Positions 22,970 through 34,725 of a DNA stretch of 64,000 nucleotides are shown piece after piece. The position numbers were made by a program, and so were the translations under genes. Source of the stretch: Chamaecrista fasciculata (taxonomy: Eukaryota > Streptophyta > Magnoliopsida > Fabales > Fabaceae); contig QANZ01027320.1 in assembly GCA_003254925.1 (NCBI GenBank), positions 228,472-292,471 of the forward strand, given 5' to 3'. The notes beneath the pieces were generated by a model. It did not search any database, was not told where the DNA came from, and saw nothing but the letters and a program-made list of their open reading frames with translations. Every line of letters begins with the position of its first letter. The stretch's first letter is position 1.

Positions 22970-24449
22970 AAGATTTCTTTTGAATAGGTCCTGATTTAAT
23001 TACACTTTAATCCCAAAAGTTTATGATCTTTATCATCTTCATTCATTTTAGTCCCAAATCCTCAAAATGAAATTGTAAAGTGTCTCAAAACTCTTCCAAA
23101 CATTTCAATTTAGTCCTTAAAAGTATTAAAAACCCTAAAACCTAAAGCCTAAAACCCCAAATCCTTCATTCTAGTTTGCTGATTTAAACTGCTCAGTTGC
23201 TAAATAGAACACCCAGTTTGTCACTTTGCTCTGGGTATGGAGATTAAGATGTGAACATGGATTTACAGAAACTGGGGTATCAAGACGGTGCGATTCCAGC
23301 TACGCACACACACACACACACACACACAAATATGCGATTCCAGCTCAAGTCTCAATCTCCCACTCTGCGATTTCGCTCCGATTTCCTCTCCGACGAAAAC
23401 AAAAAAAAATTGCAGATCGATTTAGGGTTTCACAATGATTTCTGATTCGATTTTTTTTTTTCGTTTTCTGTGATTGTATCGATCGATTTAGGGTTTTGCA
23501 GGAAGTGGGTTTCGCGATTTGAACGTTGATTTGATAAAGTTGTTGTTGTTGTTGTTGTTGTTGTTGATGATGATGATGGAGGCGTCTTAATCTGATCGAT
23601 ATAAGGAAGGTGGCGGTGATTTGTTTGGATGATGATGAAATCGCGAATCTGGGAAATGTTTGGAAGAATTTACACAGTGCGAAGCGAACAGGAAAATGAA
23701 TTTTGCAGGAGGAGGAAACTAACATTGAAGCGACATTAATGGAAATTAACAGTGGAATTCCTATGGGAAATATGAGAATCAGTGATAGGAGGATGTTTGG
23801 AAGAAATTAGGAGGATGTTTAATTCTGGGTAGTTTTTTTTTTCTTTATGATGATGAAGATGAAGATATTGAGGGCGTGAGGATGATGATTGAGGATGATG
23901 AAGATGAAGAAATTAGGGTGTGTTTGGTGTTTGATTAGGGGAAAATCAATTTTTTTAAGAAATTAAGTTTAGGGGTTTAGGGATTTAGGGTTTAGGGTTT
24001 GGGGTTTAAGTTTTAGAGTTTAGGGTTTTAGGGTTTAGAGTTTAAGGTTTAGGGTTTAGGATTTGGGTTTTAAGTTTTAGGGTTTAGGGTTTTAGGGTTT
24101 AGAGTTTAGGGTTTTTAATACTTTTATGGACTAAATAAGAATGTTTGGAAGAGTTTTGGGACACTTTAATATTTTATTTTGAGGATTTTGGACTAAAATG
24201 AATGAAGATGATGAAAAGAGAGGGAATTGAGAATAATGGGATAAGAATGGGTGAGGGACCTAATTGCTCAAATTAGATTTTTTAGGGTTTAGGGTTTTAG
24301 GGTTTAGAATTTTAGAGTTTAGGGTTTATAGTTTTAAGGTTTAGAGTTTAGGTTTTAGGGTTTTTAATACCTTTAAGGACTAAATTGAAATGTTTGGAAG
24401 AGTTTTGAGACACTTTACAATTTTATTTTGAGGATTTGGGACTAAAATG
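22970..24449. mobile_element. Foldback element with captured core
   Basis: Left arm (about 22990-23160, tttagtcccaaatcctcaaa, aactcttccaaacatttcaa, ccctaaaacc) matches the interior of the 18940-20647 element. It returns inverted at about 23960-24230 and partly again at 24290-24449 (gactaaaatgaatgaagatg, tgtttggaagagttttg). Between the arms, about 23165-23940 is unlike the rest: CA and GTT microsatellites, GC-richer blocks (cgctccgatttcctctccga) and tttagggttt motifs typical of plant 5' leaders. It looks like captured gene-leader sequence; no protein is recognised. It stops at an N at 24450. Confidence 0.55.
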
Positions 24450-25131
24450 NCCACACCGTTCCAACCCTCATCATTATGCTCGTCGTGTGCACATTCTTGG
24501 TGAACTGAAAACCCAAATGAGTCTTATCCCATTTTCTTGCCTTTGACGTCAGGACCCAGTGGCCGAAAATGACGAAGAAGATGACTAAGAAGGAGTTTCT
24601 ATTTAATCATGGACTAATTAGATGATGTGGCATGAGTGGGTGAAATAAAAAATTGATCATTCAGCTTTTCTGTTAAATATGTAATAGAAGTTTATCTAAA
24701 GGAGGTTTTTTGCATCTTTAAAGTTTAGGGGGGTAAATTACACATTCCGCAAAGATGATAGAAGTGACAACTTAAATGCATAATTTACTCCCTAAAATAT
24801 GAAAATAGTATATTTTTTTTTAGTCTCTAAAAGATTCAAAGTTCAAATAATGTACTATTTAGGGTCTGTTTGGGAGATATGGAATTATAATCCAATCCAA
24901 TCCAATCCAATCCAAATGGATTGGATGAGATTATTTTTTAATTGGATGAGATGAGATGATGTATTGGTGTTTGGGTGATTTTATTGAGAATGATGTTAAA
25001 TAGGGTGTGAAATTATATAAAAGGGGTTGTAATGATTGTGGTTGGTAGAAAAAAGTAGATGGATTTTTGTGATTTGTATAGGGGTAGAAATGGTAGGAAA
25101 TAATGAGATGAGATGAGATGAGATGAGATTN
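24450..25131. other. Segment bounded by two single-N joins, no gene
   Basis: N at 24450 and at 25131. Between them lies one half of an element like the one at 54181-56025 (tctgtttgggagatatgg, gatgagatgagatgatgtat, gggtagaaatggtaggaaat), cut by the second N. The single Ns are probably unresolved assembly joins. Confidence 0.6.
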
Positions 25132-25242
25132 ATCCTTGTTAATTTAGCCTTATATAAAGAGGTCTATAGAAAATAGAGTAAACTAATGATTTAGTCTTTG
25201 AAAGATGATAGATTTCTCAATATTGTCCCTAAAAGTTGAAAG

Positions 25243-25556
25243 TGTAGAAAGGTCTAATTCACCCCAAAAGTGCTCTCAAGAAGAGAAGGTTGCCTAATAT
25301 ATATAGAGTTACAAAAGCTTTTAACTAAACAATATAGGACTTCAATACGCCCTCGTCACGCTCGACGTAATAGCGTGAAGTTAACAGGTTATCCCCAGGG
25401 CAGCCCACGGTAAGATTTATCCATCCCACATACCCAGGCTCTGATATTATGTAGAAAGACCTACCTCACTCCAAAAACGCTCTCAAGGGGAGAGGGTTGT
25501 CTAGTGTATATATTGAGTTAGAAGACCCTTTGACTCAGTAATTTGGAACTTCAATA
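25243..25556 (-). mobile_element. TRIM-type mini retrotransposon
   Basis: Two direct terminal repeats of about 105 bp (25243-25346 and 25450-25556), each starting TGTAGAAAG on this strand. They flank about 100 bp with a primer-binding-site-like ggctctgatatta (25437-25449, inverse of the tRNA-iMet type TGGTATCAGAGCC with changes). Flanks GAAAG/GAAAT are close to a 5-bp duplication. In copy B only one terminal repeat remains. Confidence 0.75.
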
Positions 25557-26525
25557 GAAATATAAAAGTATAATTATTCCTCTAAAATGTAATTAATTAC
25601 AATCAATTTAATCATTTTGTTAAAGAAAGTTTCTTGCTCACATAGCCGCTACACATTAAATGAACAAATGAATTATTAAGACATTAAGTATGGCATTAGA
25701 TTTTTAGAGAGTGGTAAATATAATGTGTTACGTTATTTATTGATGTACTTACTATGTTCCAACAATTTTACGTGTATCGGCTTCTGTTTGATTTGTGCAA
25801 AAAATTCTAGCCATCCCAAAGTCTGAAATCTTTGGGTTCATTTCTTTGTCAAGTAAAATATTACTAGCCTTGAGATCTCTATGGATAATTCTGAGCCGAG
25901 AATCTTGGTGAAGATAAAGAAGTCCTCTTGCTATCCCGCTTATAATATTAAAGCGCAATTTCCAGTCCAATAAGGATCTTCTTTCTTGATCTGTAAACAA
26001 TTTCTGATTAACTTACAAGTATTTGAATGGAAATTCATGTCCAAAGTCAGATGCTAATTCTTACCATTGTAGAAAAACTAGACTCACCAAATAGAAAGAA
26101 GTCAAGGCTTTTATTTTCCATGTACTCATAGATCAACATCTTCTCATCCTTCTCAATGCAGCAACCAAAAATCCTCACTAAATTTCGATGTTGAAGCTTT
26201 GCAATTAACCTTATCTCATTCTTGAACTCTTCAATTCCTTGTTGAGAGCCCTTTGATAATCTCTTCACAGCAATTTCATGGCCTTCATTTAATCCACCCT
26301 GTCAATAATTACAACAATTACAACCCTTCAATGTAATCCTATTAGGAAATAACAGTTAAGTTTTATAATGTCAAGCTATAAAAAGGCTAAAATACATCAA
26401 ACTTCCTCTGAACTTTAGCCATTGTGCAAAAAACTCTCAAGAACTTTAAAAAGCGGGATTTATAAAATGGCTAACAGTAACAAAAGTTCAGTGGGGTTTA
26501 ACGCATTTTAGCAAAAAAAAAAAGA

Positions 26526-26914
26526 GGGTAAATTATACTTTGGTACCCTGTTTTAGGGACCGATTTCACTTCGATACCTTATTATGTCAAATGTGACACT
26601 TTGGTACCATGTTCTTTGCATTGTTAACATTTTGGTACCTTGTCTTTCAAAAGTGACATTTTGGTACCCTATTCTTTGCACCATTAACACTTTGATACCC
26701 TAAAAAAGATAGAATATGGTAATAAATCGTGAAAGAACAGGGTATCAAAGTGAAATCGGTCCATAGAACAGGGTACCAAAGTGTCAATGGTACAAAGACC
26801 AGGGTACCAAAATGTCACTTTTGAAAGAACAAGGTACCAAATGTGAATGGTGCAAAGAACAGTGTACCAAAGTGTCACTTTTGAAAGAACAGGGTACCAA
26901 AATGTAATTTACCC
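26526..26914. mobile_element. GGTACC-rich TIR element in an intron, absent from copy B
   Basis: Ends GGGTAAATTATACTTTGG and aaaatgtaatttaccc. Copy B has uninterrupted intron sequence at 42710-42735, so insertion followed the segmental duplication. Confidence 0.75.
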
Positions 26915-27116
26915 AAAAAAAAAAAAGATTACCCTGTAAACACTACCAAAGCCTCCTCGTCCAAGTTTATTTGCATCAGAGAAGTTGTTTGTAGCCATTG
27001 ATATGGTGTTAAAATCAAGCAATGGCAATTCTAGATCATCCATATTCCTATCACTTGAATTGTATTCTGTGTTACTTGAAAATAACATTGTGTCTGGACT
27101 TCTCCCATAAGCATCT

Positions 27117-27147
<31 letters not shown>

Positions 27148-27847
27148 TTTGAGACAGAGACATAAATATTAATTAGATGAAGCAGAACAAGGAAAAACAA
27201 CATATGCAGATTATATAGTACATGCATTATTTTCTGTATTACCTATTTGTTGTTTTCTTTTTGGTACATTTTGTGATTTCTTCTTCTTCTTCTTCTTCCT
27301 TATGAGAAAGAGAGTGACCACCAAAACTATGATGAGTGCACCACCAACTACAATGCCTACAATCATACCTAGTACATGTTTCTTCTTGCCAGATCCACCT
27401 GATGATCCTGAGTCATCTGAGAAATAGACAACACACCACTTATTGTATAGTCATCTTATGTTATGTTTGATTTTAAACTTAATTACAGCATACAAACAAG
27501 TAGTTAAGGGTGTGTTTGGGATATTTTGGTTGGATGAGAAGAGAAAACAGAGGAAAATGTTGATTTTTGGGATATTTTGGTTGGATGTTAATTATATTTT
27601 CTTCAAACTAATTTAGTTCTGAAGTATCTTAAATTTGGTCATGGTAGGGACAATATCATAGTTGGAACTAAAAACTCTCAATAGTTTTAATATTTTTTTT
27701 TTCATAATATTGTACCAAGAATTGTGTTCTTATTTTAAAATAAGTAGAAATTATTTTTCTAAATAATTATATATGAATTAATAAAGAAGAGTTCATGATA
27801 TGTTCAAGAAGAAATTTAACTTTTAGTCCCTCAACTATAATTTAGTC

Positions 27848-28152
27848 CACAAAAAAAGGCCTTTTGTAGCAAAGAAATCGCTGCCAAAAATAATCTTTTG
27901 CAACGACGCTGTCGCTACAAAAGCGCATGTTTTTGCATTAACACTTTTCCTTCTTTTTGGCAACAATAGTGTCGCTGCAAAATAAAGGGTTTTGGTAGCA
28001 ACATGTTTTTTCGTTACAAAAACCTTTTGCAACAAAGCTTCTTGCAGCGACTCTGCAGCGACCATTATGTTGCTGCAAATAACCTTTTGCAGCGATTTTG
28101 AAGCCATTGACAACGAACAACGTCACTGCAAAAAGTCTAGGTTTTTGTAGTG
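27848..28152. mobile_element. CACTA-type miniature element, absent from copy B
   Basis: The right end reads gtttttgtagtg, the inverse of CACTACAAAAAC; the left end cacaaaaaaaggcc is a decayed match. The interior has many short motifs of the type gcagcgac / gtcgctgcaaaa, the subterminal repeats usual for CACTA elements. Copy B has the empty site (atttagtctataaatattg, near 43810). Confidence 0.75.
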
Positions 28153-28598
28153 TGAAAATATACTTTTCTATCCCGATTCTTATACAAACATTGACTATGT
28201 AGTCTCTAAACTGTATATCTATAAAGAATAAATAGTATATATTTGTAAGAAAATCTAAGACAAAAAATGTATTTCTAATATCTAGGGACCAAATCGTAAT
28301 TTTTGTAAAAGTTTAAAGAATAAAAGTCAATTATCTTTGATTTTCAATTTCAAAATAAGACTAAAAAAGTGATATTTCACACAAATTCTAAGAAAAATTC
28401 AAGATCGAGAAATCAAGTTCAGACTCATACAAATCAAACATTCCATAATATCATCATCACCCATCAATGAAACACAGAATCACAAAAGGAAGTAAAGGAA
28501 GTAGATCTTCTACATTTTAGTTGTTTACATTTTGTGTGCATTTTAGAGAAAGAAAGGGAGAGGTAGAGAGAGAAAGTGTGGGTCTCATCAAATAATAA

Positions 28599-29035
28599 GG
28601 ATAAATTACAAGTTTGGTACCCTGTTCTATAGGCCGATTTCAATTTGATACCCTGTTCTTTCAAAAGTAATACTTTGGTACCCTGTTTTTTTTACCGTTA
28701 ACATTTTGGTGCCTGTTGTTTCAAAAGTGACATTTTGGTACCTTGTTCTTTGCACCTTTAACACTTTGGTACCTTGTTCTATGGACTGATTTCACTTTGG
28801 TACCATGTTCTTTCACGATTTGTTATCCTATTATATCTTTTTTATGGTACCAAAGTGTTAATGGTGCAAAGAAAAGGTACCAAAATGTCACTTTTGAAAG
28901 ACAAGATACTAAAATGTTAAAGGTGCAAAGAACAGAGTACCAATTACCAAAGTGTCACTTTTGAAAGAATAGGGTACTAAAGTGAAATCGGTCCATAAAA
29001 CAGAATACCACAATGTAATTTACCAAAGTGTAATT
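28599..29035. mobile_element. GGTACC-rich TIR element, shared with copy B
   Basis: Inverted halves with ttggtaccctgttctat and the inverse. The matching element in copy B lies at 44149-44513 at the same intron position, so it predates the duplication. Confidence 0.65.
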
Positions 29036-29130
29036 CCTTTATCTCTTTAAAACACACACAAAATGCAGAAGATCCAAATTTGTCACAAAAACACTTACCA
29101 CCAACAATCTAAGAGGCAGCCACTTATTGC

Positions 29131-29436
29131 TGTAGAAAGGCCTAACTCTCTCTAAAAGAGCTCTTATAGGGAGAGAATTGCCTCATTATATATATAGAGT
29201 TAGAAGACACTTTTTAACTAAGTGATGTGGGACTTCAACACGCCCCCCTCACGCCCAACTCGGGCATCAAGCCAACGGGTTATTCCCAGGGCAGTCCATA
29301 GTAAGGCTCATCCATCCTACACGTCCAGGCTCTGATACCATGTAGAAAGGCCTAACTCTCCCTAAAAGAACTCTCATAGGGAGATAATTGCCTCATTATA
29401 TATATAGAGTTAGAAGGTGGATGTGGGAATTCAACA
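29131..29436 (-). mobile_element. Complete TRIM mini retrotransposon inside an S-receptor exon
   Basis: Terminal repeats at 29131-29240 and 29341-29436 (TGTAGAAAGGCC ... CTTCAACA, both TG...CA) flank 100 bp. On the minus strand the 5' repeat is followed directly by TGGTATCAGAGCC (29340-29328), the initiator-Met tRNA primer site; the G-rich inverse of cgcccccctcacgcc is the polypurine tract. The target duplication is a perfect ATTGC (29126-29130, 29437-29441). It lies in the PAN-coding part of pseudogene A. Confidence 0.9.
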
Positions 29437-30048
29437 ATTGCTGATCTCCTCATTCCCATACCCACTACAACTACAATCAATTCAACTACAATCAATTCCT
29501 CACACACAAACTCTCACACTCCAAAAGCGACATAGTTTTGTTCACATACACCCTCGTCGTATCAGGCAGCTCCACGTGTTGCACCCTCAAGAACTTTTCC
29601 TTCTCACATTCTTCCAATCCATTATCATTCCTCACACACCCACCTGAGAAATTCCTCAAATCCCACTCATTTTGGTCCTTGGGTTCGAACCCTTTAAGGC
29701 ACTTGCACACAGGAAATGCATTGGCATCACATAGACCATAGGGACCACATAAATAGTAACTATCACATTGGTGCGGACCATAAAAGCCTCCAACTTTGAC
29801 CACTTTTGGTCCATACGTAGCGTTGGACTTGACCCGTTGAGTTAACCACGAGTCTCGTCAGGACGGACTCGTTGTTGTTTAGGATAGACGATGGTGTGTA
29901 GTATACCTCGTGGGAGTCTTGAACTAATGTGTCTTCAACCACAGCTTGGGAAGTCAAAACGGGTATTCCCCCGAACCTGAAATTAACCAACCACTCAAAT
30001 GGTATTTGAAAGATATTTTAACTTTAATTACAATGTTTATTTTTCAAT

Positions 30049-30520
30049 GGGTAAATTATATTTTACTATTTGATGCATAGATCGATTTCACTTTGATACT
30101 ATTTCTTTTAAAAGTGATATTTTTGGGTATTTTATTCTATTCGCCGTTAGTATTTTGGTATCCAAAACTTTTTTTTTCGTTGCATCTCGACAGACTAAAG
30201 CACGTGTAGGTCATGTGCATGGTCAAAAACACAAAATTCATCGACCACCATCCTAAACTCAGATTTTATGATTCAACCTCCATAAAACACAATTCAATAT
30301 GTACTTGAAGGCAAAGAGTTTCGTGTTTATTTTAGGCTGAATCGTGACATATAAATTTAAAAGAGTGAATTTCGTATTTTTTACTATATACGTGCTTTTT
30401 TCTGTTAAAATGTAACAGAAAAAAGATTTTTTGGTACTAAATTGGTATTAGAAATTGAAAGAACAGAGAACTAAAGTGGAACCGATCCACATCTCAATGT
30501 ACCAAAATATAATTTACTCC
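30049..30520. mobile_element. Decayed GGTACC-family TIR element in the extra intron, copy A only
   Basis: Starts GGGTAAATTATATTTTAC and ends caaaatataatttact. Copy B lacks it. It lies inside the extra intron of pseudogene A. Confidence 0.55.
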
Positions 30521-30707
30521 ATTTTTTTATCATGTGACATTATTTTACTAACACAATTTATTTTATAAAAATTAGATTAAATTAATAATTTATATTTTGA
30601 AATATAAAAAATGGCTTAATTTAGTATCTAAAAGATAAATAACATATCAAACATAAAATTTATGGATCAAATGAGATTTCTTTTTCAGAATTTTTAAAAA
30701 GAAAAAA

Positions 30708-31551
30708 GGTGTAATGTTGGTACCCCAACGTATGGGGTCATTTTCAGTTATGCTCCCAACGTTTTTTTGTCAATTATACCACAACGTTTCACATTTGAGT
30801 CAATTGTACTTCAACCCGACAATTTTTTTTATTTTAAGGTCCTTAAGTTTTCACTATTTAGAAATTCTTCATTCTCTCAAGATTTTTTTTTTCACACAAG
30901 TCCCTAATTAATTACAGAACAATCCAGAATTTGTCATATTTAATGAACTCGTCCCTACATTAATTGAGAAACCCGAAAGTCTCTCCCCTCTATTTTTCAC
31001 AGTTCCGGCAACTATACACAAATTTGTCGGTGAGTCTCAAATACAAAGAAATCGAGCAAAAATACCAATAACTCTAGCTCTAGCTCCCGGCATTAGCACA
31101 CAATCTCTGGTGGAGGTGTTATCGTGGTTTTTGAAATTAAGAAGTAATCAAGTAAAGTAACTTCAAAACCCTTTGGAGAGAGAGAGAGAAAAAAAATAGA
31201 GAAGATGAGTGAGAGATGCAGTTGTAAGAGAAAGAAAAGGAATAAGAATGACGTAATTTAGGGGAGACTAGGAAGTTGAGGACGACGAGGAGAAGGGCTG
31301 CGTTAATGGAAACGAGGACAGAGTGGATGACGACGATGAAGTGTGGTGGTGATGTTCTTGGGTGAGAGAAAGAGAGTTGTGAATGGCTTCTAAGGACATG
31401 TTTGTTAAAGGTGACAAACATTCTGAATTATTCTGTAATTAGTTAGGGGTTGTGGTACAATTGACTCAAATATGAAACATTAGGGGTATAATTTACAAAA
31501 AAAAATTTGTTGAAAATATGACTGAAAATGACCTCGTACCTTAGGAGTAGC
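30708..31551. mobile_element. Foldback element with 9-bp target duplication, copy A
   Basis: Arms of about 250 bases (ggtcattttcagttatgctc / gactgaaaatgacc; cacatttgagtcaattgta / caattgactcaaatatga). It is flanked by AAGAAAAAA at 30699-30707 and 31552-31560. Copy B has the empty site here but a member of the same family elsewhere in the same intron (44930-45750). No coding capacity is recognised. Confidence 0.75.
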
Positions 31552-31812
31552 AAGAAAAAAATAATGAAAGTGTCATGAAAATTAAAGTCTTCAAACCTGA
31601 TTCCATTTCCAAGGCCCTGTTCGAAACGACTTGACACCGTTGTCGTACAAGAAGCCTTCCGGAATTCCATGTGGATCGAGCCTGAACGAGAAGTCTCCAC
31701 TTGAAGGGTCGTTTTGAGTTTTCCATGACGTTAAACGCCACTCGATTCCAGAGTCTAAGTTCCATTTCCATCCAAGTTTCATGCGAGGTATAACAGTTTC
31801 CGTAGGTGAATC

Positions 31813-33394
31813 TGTGGGTGTTCGTTGGGCGGTTTGGATAGTTATGAACAAGATTTTTAACCGAACCGTTCACATCGATTTGAAGTAATTCTTAATCAAG
31901 CGGTTAAAAATAATTTATTTAACCAAATCAAACCAAACCAATAATAGGCGGTTTGGGCGGTCGGTTTTAGCGGTTAACAAATTTATTAGTTGTTTTTATT
32001 AATTAAATGTAAAATTAGAAAGAAAAAAATAGTGTTTTGATGTAGTAAGTCTAATTTATAAAATACCAGTACCTCTGGTCTCCATGGTTAACATTGGATA
32101 AATTATTCCATAGGTTCTGTTTTTGAGGTTTGGTAGTAACTTGAGCAAAAAAAAAAGTCTAATTTATAGAATAAATAAAAAAAAAAGCTTAAGCGCACTT
32201 TTGGTCCCAAAACTATGACAAAGGTTTCATTTTGGTCCCATAACTTTTTTGGTTGCAATTTTGGTCCCATAACTATGACAAAGGTTTCATTTTGGTCTCA
32301 TAACTATTTTTGTTGCAATTTTGGTCCCATAACTTCTCAAAAGGTTCCACCGTTAGTCCCTTGGTGAATTCCATCCATATTTAGCCGTTAAGTATGACGT
32401 GACATAGTGACTAGGGATCATGATGTGGCAAAATAAGATGAAATGGACTGAAATAGGATCTATATGCAACATAGTAAAACTTATCTATACCCAACCACAA
32501 TATATACAAAGAGTGGTACTTCCTCTTCCTCGTCAGCCCAACGGGACTTCCTCTTCCTCGTTTCGCTTCTTGATTCGCCGTCGCCGCCGCTTTGGTCGTT
32601 CAACTCTGGCTGAGGATCCCATCGACTTCGTTGGCGCCTTCTGCTTGAAGTCTCTTCTTCCCCACAAGATTGGTCCCTGTCAGTACCACTCTTTGTATAT
32701 TTTGTGGTTGGGTATAGATAAGTTTTAATATGTTGCATATAGATCCTATTTCAGTCCACTTCATCTTATTTTGTCACATCATGATCCTAGTTACTATGCC
32801 ACGTCATACTTAACGGCTAAATATGGATGGAATTCACCAAGGGACTAACGGTGGAACCTTTTGAGAAGTTATGAGACCAAAATTGCAACAAAAAAAGTTA
32901 TGGGACCAAAATGAAAGCTTTGTCATAGTTATGGGACCAAAATTGCAACAAAAAAAGTTATGGGACCAAAATGAAACCTTTATCATAGTTATGGGACCAA
33001 AAGTGCACTTAAGCCATATAAAATGATAAAATAAGATTAGAGATTTGAAAGGATAAAATTATATGGCAAAGAATAGTAGTTAGTCATTGTCTAAGATAAA
33101 AATATTTTTATATAACATAATAAAAAATATGATAAAATCAAATGATGATAAAAAATTAATAGGTTTTTTATTAAATGTAATCACATATAACACAATATAA
33201 ATAAAAATAGCTATATATAAATACTAGGTCGGTTCGGTTAATTGTATGACTAAATTATTAACCGAACCAAACCATTCAATTTTAATGCATTTTTAACAAA
33301 ACCAAACTGCTCATTTGATCGGTTTAGTTCGATTTTGCTTCGGTTCAGTTCGGTTTGGTTCGGTTAAATTGATTTGGTTCGGTTTTGAACACCC
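31813..33394. mobile_element. TIR element inserted in the lectin exon of pseudogene A
   Basis: Compared with copy B (gtaggtgaatcaaagctc near 46510-46530), 1582 bp are inserted between duplicated GAATC (31808-31812 and 33395-33399). Ends are tgtGGGTGTTCG and GAACACCC, followed inward by repeated ggttcggtt / aaccgaacc motifs. A second element (32187-33014) is nested inside. Confidence 0.75.
32187..33014. mobile_element. Nested foldback element with GC-rich captured core
   Basis: Near-perfect arms of about 334 bases: GCTTAAGCGCACTTTTGG inverted at the right end, then repeated 'ggtcccataactatgac', then cccaaccacaatatatacaa near the centre. The 161-base core (32521-32681) is GC-rich with gccgtcgccgccgc, unlike its surroundings, and looks like a fragment of a host gene. 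Frames across it include arm sequence and are not real genes. Confidence 0.75.
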
Positions 33395-34007
33395 GAATCA
33401 AAGCTCTGCCATCGAAACGTACTGCTATTTCTGTGGTTTGCATCTTTAAGAACCAAATTCCCAGAATCCAGAATCTGGAGAGCAACATGGTTTTCGATTT
33501 GTGATTGATTATTCGAGGAAGAAGAAGACCATGCAGGGTTTCTAGAACCATCGAGAAGTACGAGGTTTCCTGAGTCTCCGATTCTCAGTGATGATGATGA
33601 ATTCGAATTTTCAAGTGGGGTGTCTCTGTTTGCGACCCAAATGATTGTTCTGTGGTATTTGGTGATACCAGATTCCAAGGTAGAAAGAATCTTGAGGATG
33701 AATTGAAGATACGAGGGTTTGATTGATTCTCAGAGACTGTGTTGAAGTAAAGGTATCTGAAGAGAATGAGATTATGGAGAAGAATTCAAGTGATGACATT
33801 GCCAAGATGCAATAGAGAAGAAAACGTTGCATGTTGAAATGTGAAAATTAGAGGAGACACAGAGACATTAGGCTCTGTAATGTTCATCATTCATATCCAT
33901 GTGAAAATTGTTATTGCAGATCAAAATTCAACAATTTTAAACATAAAAAAAATTCTAAACATACTGTCATCCAGCGACAAGATTCCATGTACCTTGATAT
34001 ATTTAAT

Positions 34008-34626
34008 TTTTTTTTTTTTGTCAGAAATTAAATTCCTTCATTGATCATAAAATGGCACAAGGCCATACATCAAGGGAGATCAAGCAAGGCTCAGATCTAC
34101 AATGAACACATAGCCTTACGCTCCACAGATCAGAATACATCATAGTATAGGAGAAGAAAAGAAAACCTAGGCAACACACCTAAGTAGAAAGCAGATAAAT
34201 TTGGATTTCCTATACAAACATCAGATCCACTAAAATACAAAAAAACAAAGAAAACTTGGAAGATATCACAAAGAGGCAACACACCTCTTATCTCTCTATG
34301 AGAGAACCATCTTCTTGCTCGTTTCCTTCTTCAATCTTTGCCCCAAGAGTAGATCTAAAGATATCAACAAACCAAAAGAGAATACCTCTTTCCTATTGAA
34401 AGGGAGAAAACATTCCCCTATTGGGAACAAAAAGACCTCCCTAGAGGAGGAAGATACTAGGAAACATACCTAAAAGAGAGATATGAGGGCCACCGCCGCT
34501 GAAAACGGCGGCAGCCCGGCGGAAACTTTGGTGGTGCGAGCTGCAGGGAGAGAGAAGCGAAGATACTCCAGCGGCTACTAGGATTTTAGTAAGAGCAGAT
34601 ATGAGCTTCTAAAAAGTTGAAAAACT
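34008..34626 (-). mobile_element. 5'-truncated LINE-type insertion with 17-bp target duplication
   Basis: Flanked by ACCTTGATATATTTAAT at 33991-34007 and 34627-34643. The low-coordinate end is a T run, so on the minus strand the element ends in poly(A) after atcaatgaaggaatttaatt. Length 619 bp. Poly(A) plus a long target duplication indicates L1-type reverse transcription. The high-coordinate end has a GC-rich stretch (accgccgctgaaaacggcgg). No RT domain remains; it could also be a processed transcript. Copy B has the empty site near 47127-47150. Confidence 0.85.
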
Positions 34627-34725
34627 ACCTTGATATATTTAATGATTTGAAGTTTAGTACTAATACAATAATCCAACTCTCAAACCGCCCAAAGTAAACG
34701 TTCTTTACTTTTAAGCTAAAGTTAA

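Larger units (their letters stand above)
25753..33832 (-). pseudogene. S-receptor-like kinase pseudogene A
   Basis: A relative of the gene at 1-2496. Recognisable parts in gene order: signal peptide and B-lectin start (33832-33395, with an internal deletion and frameshift), S-locus domain (31812-31598, extra base near GPWKWN), an extra intron (31596-29977), the rest of the S-locus, EGF and PAN parts (29976-29442, stop after LCVRN), transmembrane exon (27416-27243), then kinase exons 27114-26933 ([12 protein letters not shown]), 26298-26088 ([18 protein letters not shown]) and 25990-25753 ([14 protein letters not shown]). The exons with the APE motif and the C-lobe are absent. A 1.6-kb insertion (31813-33394) and a TRIM (29131-29436) interrupt exon 1. 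The first lectin part, PAN and kinase end are all damaged, so no functional receptor is expected. The kinase core exons themselves remain open. Confidence 0.88.

Noticed and set aside
23226..23725. Overlapping open frames of 64-126 codons
   Set aside because: They run through CA and GTT microsatellites on both strands; low-complexity artefacts in a captured core.
32420..32738. Open frames on both strands with RRRR-type stretches
   Set aside because: They consist of foldback arm plus a GC-rich core; mirrored arms create frames on both strands.
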